DNA from: JBALVT01 sp047612385
GTDB taxonomy: Bacteria; Pseudomonadota; Gammaproteobacteria; Pseudomonadales; Halieaceae
Direction: 5' to 3'
Length of the DNA stretch: 64,000 bases
Assembly: GCA_047612385.1 (NCBI GenBank)
Contig: JBLGAR010000003.1
Span: 1-64,000, forward strand
Part shown: piece after piece, positions 53,605 to 61,942 of the stretch
Position numbering within the stretch: the stretch's first letter is position 1
How the letters are laid out: each line of letters begins with the position of its first letter
Program-made: the position numbers and the translations under genes
Notes under the pieces: model-generated
Told to the model about the DNA's origin: nothing
What the model saw: the letters and a program-made list of their open reading frames with translations, nothing else
Database searches by the model: none

Positions 53605-54084
53605 TCAGTAAGGTATATTCAGTGCCAGTGTCTCTTTGACCTGTTCCATGACGACATAGCTGGTGGACTCCAGAACGCCGGGCAGTTTCAGCAGAGTTTC
53701 TCCCAGAAATTTTCGATAGGCATCCATGTCTGCTACTCGCGCTTTAATCAGGTAGTCAAAATTCCCGGACACGAGATAGCACTCCTGTACTTCTGGCAAC
53801 TCAAAGGCCGACTGGGTAAATTCTTCAAAGATGTCCTGGGAGGTTCTATTCAGGCGAATTTGCACGAACACGACTAATGCCGCATCCAGGTATTTCGGAT
53901 TGAGAATAGCCTGGTATCCTCGAATAATCTGTTCACGCTCCAGACGTTTTACTCGCTCTTTGCACGGCGTTGTACTCAGCCCTACCTGTCTGGCCAGCTC
54001 AGCGTAGCTTGTCCGACCCTCTTTTTGTAAGACTCTCAAGATGTTTCGATCGATGCGCTTAAGTTCGTGAAGTTTTCTTTCCAT
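53605..54084 (-). CDS. lrp: Lrp/AsnC family transcriptional regulator
   Basis: 159-residue feast/famine regulator. HTH at about 10-55 (IDRNILRVLQKEGRTSYAEL; VGLSTTPCKERVKRLE), then the RAM ligand-binding domain (about 70-155) with VQECYLVSGNFDYLIKARV. It is closest in appearance to global Lrp. It is divergent from alanine dehydrogenase, which suggests that it controls ald in response to alanine or leucine, as AldR/Lrp-type regulators do elsewhere. Confidence 0.93.
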   Translation of the reverse strand: MERKLHELKRIDRNILRVLQKEGRTSYAELARQVGLSTTPCKERVKRLEREQIIRGYQAILNPKYLDAALVVFVQIRLNRTSQDIFEEFTQSAFELPEVQECYLVSGNFDYLIKARVADMDAYRKFLGETLLKLPGVLESTSYVVMEQVKETLALNIPY

Positions 54085-54281
54085 AAGGTATTCCTTGCTA
54101 TCTCAGCGGGCAGCTATGTAGGCGTTCTTGTGGATATCTTTTCATTTAAAAAAAGTATTGAAAAGGGAGGTTTTTTAGTCGATTCAGCTAGTAGATGTGT
54201 AATTATATAGAGGAAAAGACAAAAAATGAACGCTAGAATCCCCCTTATAAACTAAGTTAACCCGGTATGTGGAGGTGGAAA
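54085..54281. other. lrp-ald divergent regulatory region
   Basis: 197 bp, A/T-rich, holding both promoters and presumably Lrp sites. Lrp operators are too degenerate for me to place by eye. The ald ribosome site GTGGAGGTGG is strong. Confidence 0.4.
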
Positions 54282-55421
54282 ATGCTCATTGGTGTCCCTA
54301 AGGAAATTAAGAATCACGAGTATCGAGTGGGTTTGACCCCAGCTGGGGTTAAGGAGCTGTGTGGGTGCGGGCACCAGGTTATGGTTGAGCACAATGGTGG
54401 CCTTGCCATCGGCTTCGACGACGATCAATATGGGGACGCAGGCGCTGAGATTGTTAGCTCTGCAGCCGAGATATTTTCCCGTGCCGATATGATTATCAAG
54501 GTAAAAGAACCCCAGCCACAAGAGTGCAAGATGCTGCACCCCGGGCAGGTCCTTTTCACTTACTTGCACCTCGCTCCCGATCTGCAGCAGACCAAGCTTC
54601 TTTTGGAATCCGGTGCGACCTGTATCGCCTATGAAACAGTGACGCAGTCGGGCCCCGGTCTACCGTTGTTGGCTCCCATGAGTGAGGTAGCGGGAAGAAT
54701 GGCGATTCAAGCGGGCGCCCATAGCCTGGAAAAGGCTCAGGGCGGTAACGGAACTTTATTAGGTGGCGTGCCAGGTGTGGAGCCCGCCAAAGTACTAGTG
54801 ATCGGAGGCGGCGTCGTGGGAATTAATGCGGCTCGCATGGCAATGGGTATGGGGGCCGATGTCACAATTCTGGATCGTTCTCTGGAGCGTCTAAAAGAAT
54901 TGGATATGATTTTTGGTGGACGCATGAAAACCATCTATTCCACTGCAGATGCTCTGGAACAGTATGTTCTGCAGGCAGATCTGGTGGTGGGCGCTGTACT
55001 TATCCCCGGTGCGGCTGCCCCAAAACTTGTTTCGCGTGATTTAGTCAGTCGAATGAAAGTGGGTGCCGTTTTAGTTGATGTGGCAATCGATCAAGGCGGT
55101 TGTTTTGAGACGAGCCGCGCCACTACACATCAGGACCCAACGTATATCGTCGATGGGGTGGTCCACTATTGCGTCGCCAATATGCCCGGTGGCGTCGCGA
55201 GAACGTCGACGATAGCGTTGACGAATGCAACGCTTCCCTATGCGGTTAGCCTGGCGAATAAGGGCGCTACTATGGCGCTTTTTGATGACGAGCATTTGAG
55301 AAATGGTTTGAACGTTCACGCTGGCATGGTGACATATCGCGCTGTCGCTGAGACCCTGGGTTACGATTATGTGGACGCACTTGCTGCCCTAAGCATGACA
55401 GAATTGAAACAATCAGCCTGA
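54282..55421 (+). CDS. ald: Alanine dehydrogenase
   Basis: 379-residue NAD-dependent enzyme interconverting L-alanine and pyruvate plus ammonia. The ATG at 54282 gives MLIGVPKEIKNHEYRVGLTP, the family N-terminus, after a strong GGAGGTGG site; an upstream in-frame ATG (54267) would put that site inside the gene. The catalytic Lys (IKVKEPQ) and His (LHLAPD) are present; the Rossmann motif is VIGGGVVGINAARMA. It allows alanine to serve as carbon and nitrogen source. Confidence 0.97.
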   Translation: MLIGVPKEIKNHEYRVGLTPAGVKELCGCGHQVMVEHNGGLAIGFDDDQYGDAGAEIVSSAAEIFSRADMIIKVKEPQPQECKMLHPGQVLFTYLHLAPDLQQTKLLLESGATCIAYETVTQSGPGLPLLAPMSEVAGRMAIQAGAHSLEKAQGGNGTLLGGVPGVEPAKVLVIGGGVVGINAARMAMGMGADVTILDRSLERLKELDMIFGGRMKTIYSTADALEQYVLQADLVVGAVLIPGAAAPKLVSRDLVSRMKVGAVLVDVAIDQGGCFETSRATTHQDPTYIVDGVVHYCVANMPGGVARTSTIALTNATLPYAVSLANKGATMALFDDEHLRNGLNVHAGMVTYRAVAETLGYDYVDALAALSMTELKQSA

Positions 55422-55434
55422 TACCTCATCAGTT

Positions 55435-55471
55435 TCAATAAGGCCGCAAACACGGTTTGCGGCCTTATTGA
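55435..55471. terminator. Bidirectional hairpin between ald and glcB
   Basis: A perfect 17-bp stem with a 3-nt loop (arms 55435-55451 and 55455-55471, core AAGGCCGCAAAC / GTTTGCGGCCTT) lies between convergent ald and glcB. A/T-rich ends on both sides fit a two-way terminator. Confidence 0.75.
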
Positions 55472-55496
55472 TTCATCGCATTCGTAGCGCTTTCGA

Positions 55497-57671
55497 TTAG
55501 CCGTATTTTGCTTTAGCTTCCCGTCGACGCGAATGCAGTACCGGCTCTGTATAGCCGTTGGGTTGTTCGCGCCCCGCAAACACCAGTTCACATGCCGCCT
55601 GAAAGGCAATACTGTCGTCAAAATCTGGCGCCATATTTCGGTAAGCAGGGTCTCCCGCATTTTGTGTGTCCACAATCGCCGCCATTCGCTGTAGCGTTTC
55701 CAGTATCTGGGCTTCGCTGCAAATTCCGTGGTGTAACCAGTTCGACAGATGCTGGCTCGAAATGCGCAGTGTTGCCCGATCCTCCATGAGTCCAACGTTG
55801 TTGATGTCCGGCACTTTAGAGCAGCCTACACCTTGGTCAATCCAGCGCACGACGTAGCCTAAAATTCCCTGGGCGTTGTTGTCCAGCTCTCGTTGAATTT
55901 CATGATCGGAAAGTCCTTCAGCACCCTTTAGCGGGATATTCAAGATGTCATCTACGCTCGCTGGAGTTCGGAGGCTCAGTTCTGCCTGGCGCTGGGCAAC
56001 ATCTACTTCGTGGTAGTGAATGACATGGAGTGTTGCCGCTGTGGGCGATGGGACCCATGCGGTGCTTGCACCGGCCTGTGGGTGACCTATTTTTGTTTCC
56101 ATCATTTGGCTCATGAGATCCGGCATTGCCCACATTCCCTTGCCGATCTGCGCTTTGCCTTGCAGACCACAACGCAGGCCAATATCTACATTGGAATCTT
56201 CGTAGGCGTTGATCCAGGTTTCAGTCTTCATCGCACCTTTGGCTGTAATAGCGCCGGCCTCCATGCTGGTGTGAATTTCGTCACCGGTGCGATCCAGAAA
56301 ACCTGTGTTGATGAAAACTACACGCTGCTTCGCCCGGCGAATACACTCTTTGAGATTGATACTGGTGCGGCGTTCCTCGTCCATAATGCCGAGCTTGAGA
56401 GTATACCGTGTCATTCCAAGCAGGTCTTCGATTCGGTCGAACAAGTCGCAGGTGAAAGACACTTCGTCAGGACCGTGCATTTTGGGTTTGACAATGTAAA
56501 CACTGCCGCGTCGGGAATTACGCTGTGCACCGCTGCGCTTGAGATCATGTAATGCGATCATGGCGGTAAATACACCGTCCATAATGCCTTCGGGTATTTC
56601 CCTTCCCTGTTCGTCAAGGATGGCGTCATTGTTCATCAGATGACCCACATTACGCACAAACAATAAACTCCGTCCCGGCAAAACAAGCGAGCAGCCGTCG
56701 GCAGCGATAAACTCTCTGTCGTCGTTTAGTGTTCGGTGCAGTGTTTTGCCGCCTTTGCTAAAGGCCTCCTTCAGGTCACCGCGCATCAACCCAAGCCAGT
56801 TTCGATAGACTTCGGTTTTGTCTTGGGCGTCCACAGCAGCAATAGAATCCTCACAATCTTGAATGGTTGTCAGAGCAGATTCCATCACTAAATCTTTTAC
56901 ACCCGCCGCGTCTGTGCTGCCGATAGGGCTGCCAGGATCAATTTGTATTTCAATATGCAAACCGTTGTGGCGCAGTAAAATACTGTCCGGTGCATTGGGC
57001 TTACCTAAGTAGCCTCGAAATTGATCCGGTCTGGCCAGTATGCTTGTGCTGCCATCTAGCATGGCGACGTGAAGTGCGCCATCGCCTACCGTATAGGCTT
57101 TAGCGTCACTGTGGTCACCTTCGTTAAGTGGGCAAAATCGGTTTAACAGATTGCGTGCGTAGGCGATAACTTTTGCACCGCGAACCGGGTTGTAGCCGGC
57201 AGTCTTCTCAGCTCCGTCTTCTTCGGGGATTACATCAGTGCCGTACAGTGCGTCGTACAGGCTTCCCCACCGAGCGTTGGCAGCGTTTAGCGCATATCGC
57301 GCATTCATAACCGGAACAACCAATTGAGGGCCGGCCAGAGAGGCGACCTCCTCATCCACGTTAGTGGTCTCTATTTGAAAGTGTTCAGCTTCTGGCAGTA
57401 GATACCCTATCTCTTGAAGAAAGGTTTTGTAGGCCACGCGGTCGTAATTTTTGCCTGGATTGGCCTGATGCCACTGATCAATCTTACCTTGAAGCTCATC
57501 TCGGATATCAAGCAGCTGGCGATTTCTGGGAGTAAACTCTTCCAGTATTGATTCCAGCCCTTGCCAAAACTGCTGTTCGGAAACGCCGGTTCCGGGCGCA
57601 ATGTCATTTTTTAATAGCTCGTGAAGAACTTTAGCGATATCTAGGCCGCCTTCGCGAATGCGATCGGTCAT
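55497..57671 (-). CDS. glcB: Malate synthase G
   Basis: 724-residue malate synthase of the G isoform (about 720 residues; the A form is about 530). It condenses glyoxylate with acetyl-CoA in the glyoxylate shunt and in glycolate use. Typical parts: ANARWGSLYDALYGTD, ESALTTIQDCEDSIAAVDA, GRSLLFVRNVGHLM, KPKMHGPDEV, MGIMDEERRT-like LGIMDEERRTSINLKEC and TAWVPSPTAATLHVIHYH. Isocitrate lyase is not in the window. It lies alone, facing ald. Confidence 0.98.
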   Translation of the reverse strand: MTDRIREGGLDIAKVLHELLKNDIAPGTGVSEQQFWQGLESILEEFTPRNRQLLDIRDELQGKIDQWHQANPGKNYDRVAYKTFLQEIGYLLPEAEHFQIETTNVDEEVASLAGPQLVVPVMNARYALNAANARWGSLYDALYGTDVIPEEDGAEKTAGYNPVRGAKVIAYARNLLNRFCPLNEGDHSDAKAYTVGDGALHVAMLDGSTSILARPDQFRGYLGKPNAPDSILLRHNGLHIEIQIDPGSPIGSTDAAGVKDLVMESALTTIQDCEDSIAAVDAQDKTEVYRNWLGLMRGDLKEAFSKGGKTLHRTLNDDREFIAADGCSLVLPGRSLLFVRNVGHLMNNDAILDEQGREIPEGIMDGVFTAMIALHDLKRSGAQRNSRRGSVYIVKPKMHGPDEVSFTCDLFDRIEDLLGMTRYTLKLGIMDEERRTSINLKECIRRAKQRVVFINTGFLDRTGDEIHTSMEAGAITAKGAMKTETWINAYEDSNVDIGLRCGLQGKAQIGKGMWAMPDLMSQMMETKIGHPQAGASTAWVPSPTAATLHVIHYHEVDVAQRQAELSLRTPASVDDILNIPLKGAEGLSDHEIQRELDNNAQGILGYVVRWIDQGVGCSKVPDINNVGLMEDRATLRISSQHLSNWLHHGICSEAQILETLQRMAAIVDTQNAGDPAYRNMAPDFDDSIAFQAACELVFAGREQPNGYTEPVLHSRRREAKAKYG

Positions 57672-57830
57672 GGTGTTTTCCTTCTCAAGTAGAGGTGACG
57701 ATTTCGAAGCCAGGGTTCATCCCGCCCAATTGCTGAAGATTTTAAGGGCAATGCCCCCATTTAGCTAATTTATAGAAACTATCACTGTGATTCTTTTGGT
57801 GAATGCTGTGAGTATGTCTAGCTATCTCGA
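57672..57830. other. glcB upstream region
   Basis: 159 bp between glcB and the end of the lysR-type gene, all on the minus strand. It must contain the glcB promoter; no clear operator or terminator is recognised. Confidence 0.3.
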
Positions 57831-58799
57831 TTAGCTGGTAAGATCTGGAGTCGGTTCCTTTCCGTCCAATGCTCTTGCTGTATCCACGATGAGTTTGCGG
57901 AGCCATCTGTTTGCGGGGTTGTGTTGCAATAAGGGACTCCAGGCCATTTTCAATTCCAGCTCAGGGATATGCAGCGGAGGTTTCCTCAGTACTACTCTTG
58001 GATTGTCCACCTTCAACAGTGCTGCCCTGCTGGGTAGTGTCACGATGAGATCATTTTGTTCAGCCATCGTCATGGCGGCTTGATAGTGTCGTGTAAAAAC
58101 TCGAATTTGTCTTTTTTTCCCCAGCTTGTTCAGCGCCGCGTCTACCCAGCCCAAGCGTTGGACGTCGTCGGGGTTGACCCCAACGCCGACGCCCATGCCC
58201 GTTTTGCTCACCCACACGTGGTTTGCTTTTAAATAGTTCTCCAAGCTGAAATCCTCCAGAACCGGATTTTCGGGGCTTAGGACACAGGTGAACGTGTCAT
58301 TCCAGAGGTGGATTTGATGAAAGGACTGTGGCATTGAATCGAAGCGATTGATGACCATATCCACCTTGCCCCGTTCTACATCGAGAAAGCTTACGTCGCT
58401 GGGTGTCATGATATCCAAAGTCAGACCCGGTGCCAGCGTTCTGAGGTGGCCCAGGACCGTTGGCAGTAGGGTCGACTCTGCGTAATCACTGGCCATGATA
58501 CGAAAAACTCGCTGCGCGTTGGCTGGGTCGAAGGCCGAGCGAGCTTGTACCGCGGTATCGATTTTTAAGAGTACTTCGCGAACCTGTGGCTCCAGCTCCA
58601 GCGCTCGCTCTGTCGGTGTCATACCCTCACTCGTCCTGACTAATAGAGGGTCGTCAAACATTTCTCGCAGCCTCCGGAGCCCGTTGCTCATGGCCGGTTG
58701 CGACAGATTTAACTGGTTTGCTGCCTGTGTAACGTTCCGCTCTCTCAATAGTGCATCCAGGTAGACCAACAGGTTGAGATCAATCCTTTTTGTGTTCAC
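57831..58799 (-). CDS. LysR family transcriptional regulator
   Basis: 322 residues. The winged HTH covers about 6-65 (IDLNLLVYLDALLRERNVTQ; LNLSQPAMSNGLRRLREMFD; DPLLVRTSEGMTPTERA), which resembles the NodD/LeuO branch; the effector-binding domain follows (about 95-300). No ligand can be inferred. It is upstream of glcB on the same strand and divergent from rraA, so glcB or its own promoter are candidate targets. Confidence 0.9.
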   Translation of the reverse strand: MNTKRIDLNLLVYLDALLRERNVTQAANQLNLSQPAMSNGLRRLREMFDDPLLVRTSEGMTPTERALELEPQVREVLLKIDTAVQARSAFDPANAQRVFRIMASDYAESTLLPTVLGHLRTLAPGLTLDIMTPSDVSFLDVERGKVDMVINRFDSMPQSFHQIHLWNDTFTCVLSPENPVLEDFSLENYLKANHVWVSKTGMGVGVGVNPDDVQRLGWVDAALNKLGKKRQIRVFTRHYQAAMTMAEQNDLIVTLPSRAALLKVDNPRVVLRKPPLHIPELELKMAWSPLLQHNPANRWLRKLIVDTARALDGKEPTPDLTS

Positions 58800-58956
58800 G
58801 GTGGCATTCTCGGTTATTCACAACACGAATGATGATATCGCAAAGCATTAGTCTTGGGAATTGCATCCCCACGTTGGAGTTGCAGCGTAAGGGAACCCTA
58901 TGGAGTCACGCTGGTGTAGTTTACACTTATGAATTTTGACGATTAGAGAAACACTC

Positions 58957-59436
58957 ATGCAGGACATCTCCACCCCGGACCTCAGTGATGAGTTTCCAGC
59001 AGTCCGAGCACTTGAACTGACCTTGGAAAATTATGGCCTTAGAAAGAAATTCTGTGGTCAGGTCGTTACCATTAAATGTCACGAAGACAACTCGCTGGTG
59101 AAGCAGGCTGTTGCCGAGCCCGGTAACGGTAGGGTGATAGTGGTCGATGGAGGTGGTTCTCGGCGACGGGCATTGCTGGGGGATATGCTCGCTGAGCAGG
59201 CGGCAAGTAACGGCTGGTCGGGGCTGGTGATCAATGGTGTTATTCGCGACGTGGATGAAATAGCGCAAACTGAATTAGGGGTTCAAGCCTTGGGTCACTG
59301 CCCGTTAAAAACCGAAAAGCTGGGTGTGGGTCAGCGCGATGTGGAGCTGCACTTCGGTGGCGCTGTTATTGCCCCTGGGGATTTTCTCTACGCGGACAAT
59401 AATGGGGTGCTCGTGAGTAAGGTGGCACTTTTATAG
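58957..59436 (+). CDS. rraA: RraA, regulator of ribonuclease E activity
   Basis: 159 residues, the usual RraA length. RraA binds RNase E and lowers mRNA decay in E. coli; related proteins are 4-hydroxy-4-methyl-2-oxoglutarate aldolases. Motifs: FCGQVVTIKCHEDNSLVKQA, RVIVVDGGGSRRRALLGDM, GLVINGVIRDVDEI and GDFLYADNNGVLVS. In the aldolase, the G-x20-R-D motif binds metal and substrate, and the RD pair (IRDVDE) is retained here. ATG 58957 is chosen; a TTG at 58936 is in frame. The end overlaps the nadC stop by six bases. Confidence 0.93.
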   Translation: MQDISTPDLSDEFPAVRALELTLENYGLRKKFCGQVVTIKCHEDNSLVKQAVAEPGNGRVIVVDGGGSRRRALLGDMLAEQAASNGWSGLVINGVIRDVDEIAQTELGVQALGHCPLKTEKLGVGQRDVELHFGGAVIAPGDFLYADNNGVLVSKVALL

Positions 59437-60285
59437 CAGTCGCATCGACAAGTCCATTGCTTTGCAGTCTTTCGTGAGCGCGCCAATTGAGATGAAATCA
59501 ACGCCGGTTTGGGCTATCGCTAACAGAGTCTTTTCAGTGACGTTACCTGATGCTTCCAGTTCGACGCGGCCCTTATTGATATCAACGGCGGTTATCAAAT
59601 CCGTCAGAGTAAAATTGTCTAACATCACCCTGTCGCACCCGGCCAAAAGTGCCTCTTGAAACTCCTTGAGACTTTCAACTTCTACTTCCACTGGCTTTCC
59701 GGGAGATTGAGTTCTGGCGGTTTCCACGGCAGCAGAAATTCCTCCACAAGCATTAATATGGTTTTCCTTGATTAGAAACGCGTCGTATAAGCCTACACGG
59801 TGGTTATAGCAGCCGCCACAACTCACAGCATACTTCTGGGCTTTTCTAAGTCCGGGAATGGTTTTTCGGGTATCCAGGAGTCGCACGCCCGTATCCTTGA
59901 CCAATTCGGCATAATAATTGCTGACCGTCGCCGTACCGCACAGTAGCTGAAGAAAATTGAGTGCCGCACGCTCAGCAGTCAGTAACGCGCGAGCCGACCC
60001 CTGGGCAGTGAAAAGTATGTCATTTTCAGAGATCAGTTGGCTATCGGTAACATGCCAATCCAAGGATACGGTGGAGTCGACCTGTTTGAATACTTCGTTT
60101 ACCCACTCCTGGCCGCACATTACCCCAGCCTCTCTGGTAATAACGCGGGCCTTACCGGTAGCCTGCGCAGGAATCAATTGGGCGGTGATATCCCCACTGC
60201 CAATGTCCTCTATTAACGCACTGCGTACATTACTGCGAATATCTTCGGGCAAGACCATTACGGTGTTCGGTTGGGTTTGGCGCAT
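59431..60285 (-). CDS. nadC: Nicotinate-nucleotide pyrophosphorylase NadC
   Basis: 284-residue quinolinate phosphoribosyltransferase of de novo NAD synthesis. Motifs: ALIEDIGSGDITAQLIP, NFLQLLCGTATVSNYY, LLDTRKTIPGLRKAQKYAV, GGCYNHRVGLYDAFLIKENH and VMLDNFTL. It is divergent from ampD, with the pilA-nadC-ampD neighbourhood retained as in Pseudomonas apart from the inserted genes. Confidence 0.98.
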   Translation of the reverse strand: MRQTQPNTVMVLPEDIRSNVRSALIEDIGSGDITAQLIPAQATGKARVITREAGVMCGQEWVNEVFKQVDSTVSLDWHVTDSQLISENDILFTAQGSARALLTAERAALNFLQLLCGTATVSNYYAELVKDTGVRLLDTRKTIPGLRKAQKYAVSCGGCYNHRVGLYDAFLIKENHINACGGISAAVETARTQSPGKPVEVEVESLKEFQEALLAGCDRVMLDNFTLTDLITAVDINKGRVELEASGNVTEKTLLAIAQTGVDFISIGALTKDCKAMDLSMRLL

Positions 60286-60414
60286 GTCACTGGGGTTTGT
60301 TTCGATTCGGTGTTAGATTGTAGCAGCTCTCTCATTGGACTGTTAATCGCAAAGGGGTTAACCACAGTTTGCTTAAGCTTAAGTTTGAGTGTCACAAGTG
60401 ACGACTTCGCAATA

Positions 60415-60975
60415 ATGTACGCGCTTAATGATGGTTGGATAGCGCAGGCAAGAAAAGTTGCCTCTCCTAACTTTGGTCCTCGGCCAGAACGTGGCGAAAC
60501 GGATTTGCTCGTCATCCACAATATTTCACTACCACCGGGTCACTACCATGGGAACTGCATAGAGCAGTTTTTTTGCAATCAGCTCGACTGGGAAGAGCAT
60601 CCATTCTTCCGTGAAATACAAGGGGTAGAGGTTTCTTCACATTTGTTAATTCGCCGCGATGGCGAGCTTGTGCAGTTTGTGAGCCTGGATGATCGTGCCT
60701 GGCACGCGGGGCGCTCTTGCTTTGACGGACGCGAAGAATGTAATGATTACAGTATTGGTATCGAGCTCGAGGGCACCGACGATGACGTTTATACTGAGCG
60801 TCAATATCAGGTTCTAGCCGGCGTGACACGTATTTTACTCGAGCACTACAAACCTTTGATCCGTTCGAGAATTGTCGGGCATAGCGATGTATCGCCCGGG
60901 CGCAAGACAGATCCAGGTCCCGGTTTTGACTGGGTATATTATCGTTCTTTAATAGGGAAAACAGGGGAGCTTTAA
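60415..60975 (+). CDS. ampD: 1,6-anhydro-MurNAc-L-alanine amidase AmpD
   Basis: 186-residue cytosolic zinc amidase that cleaves recycled anhydro-muropeptides and so keeps AmpR-controlled beta-lactamase genes off. Zinc ligands are His34-equivalent in LLVIHNISLPPGHYHG, His in GHSDVSPGRKTDPGPGFDW and the following Asp. ATG 60415 gives MYALNDGWIAQARKVASPNF, the family start; the open frame reaches back into the nadC promoter but is not homologous. The ATG of ampE overlaps its stop by one base. Confidence 0.97.
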   Translation: MYALNDGWIAQARKVASPNFGPRPERGETDLLVIHNISLPPGHYHGNCIEQFFCNQLDWEEHPFFREIQGVEVSSHLLIRRDGELVQFVSLDDRAWHAGRSCFDGREECNDYSIGIELEGTDDDVYTERQYQVLAGVTRILLEHYKPLIRSRIVGHSDVSPGRKTDPGPGFDWVYYRSLIGKTGEL

Positions 60976-61838
60976 TGACATTCCTAGCATTGATAGTAGC
61001 GCTTATTTTCATTCAGCTGTACGGTGAAAAAAATCCGGTACATAATGACAATTGGTTTGTGTCGGCGCAGCGTAGGTCTAGGGGGTTTGGTTTTAACCCA
61101 ACCGTGAGTTTGGTGATCTACATCGTCGTTCCTGTTGTTGTTGTTCGATTTATATTGAGCGTCGTTGACTCCTGGTTATTTGGGTTACTGTGGATCGGTG
61201 GCGCAACGCTGATCCTTTTGTACTCCTTCGGTCGCGAGCATTTCGACTCCCTGGCGCAGCGCTATCGAAATTACTGCATGAGCGGTGACTTTGAGGCCGC
61301 CTATTTGTATGCGCAAGAGGAGCTCGATATTGACCCTGAAACACTGAACGTTGATTCACCTGAAGAGACACATGAGGCGATTCAAACCCAGTTGCTTTAC
61401 TTGGGTTATCAGCGCTGGTTTGCGGTACTATTTTATTTTGTTCTGCTGGGTCCCCTGGCTTCCTTGGCTTACCGTCTGTTGCAGCTTAGCCGGCCAACAC
61501 CGGAGGGGGAGTTGGCAGCGAAAATTCTTTTCTATATCGATTGGATACCCACTCGGTTGTTAGCTTCTGGTTTTGCATTGACCGGAAACTTTTTGAGCAG
61601 TCGAGACCGATTGATGGCGAGTTTGTCCGAAGCTCGCCAGGCTTCAGGTTCCGTTTTGCTGTCTGTTGGTCGGGCGGCGATTGGTGGGGCGAATGCGTGG
61701 GCTAATGCAGATGGGGCACAAGATCAACAGCCTTTTTTTGAAACTGCTGCCATAGAGGCAGGTGAGCTTCGCGATTTAATGTCGCGTAGCGCTGGGGCTT
61801 GGTTGATAGCAATCTCTCTTATCGTTTTGTTTTTCTAA
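60975..61838 (+). CDS. ampE: Inner-membrane protein AmpE
   Basis: 287-residue membrane protein with an N-terminal helix, a pair at about 45-85, and further helices near 140-165 and at the C-terminus (265-287). AmpE is proposed to act in beta-lactamase induction or envelope signalling, but its biochemical function is unclear. HNDNWFVSAQRR, RNYCMSGDFEAAYLYAQEEL and AAIEAGELRDLMSRSAG are family-typical. It is co-transcribed with ampD. Confidence 0.95.
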   Translation: MTFLALIVALIFIQLYGEKNPVHNDNWFVSAQRRSRGFGFNPTVSLVIYIVVPVVVVRFILSVVDSWLFGLLWIGGATLILLYSFGREHFDSLAQRYRNYCMSGDFEAAYLYAQEELDIDPETLNVDSPEETHEAIQTQLLYLGYQRWFAVLFYFVLLGPLASLAYRLLQLSRPTPEGELAAKILFYIDWIPTRLLASGFALTGNFLSSRDRLMASLSEARQASGSVLLSVGRAAIGGANAWANADGAQDQQPFFETAAIEAGELRDLMSRSAGAWLIAISLIVLFF

Positions 61839-61942
61839 GGTCCAATAGCAGATTTCTTTAATAGTCAGCACGACTTGTAATACCTGCTACGCTTAAGTAG
61901 TGAACGAAGATAATAATAAAAAGCTCGAATGTTAGATGCCGC

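Noticed and set aside
60271..60414. N-terminal extension of ampD by 48 codons
   Set aside because: It overlaps the nadC start and upstream DNA; the AmpD family begins at the ATG at 60415.
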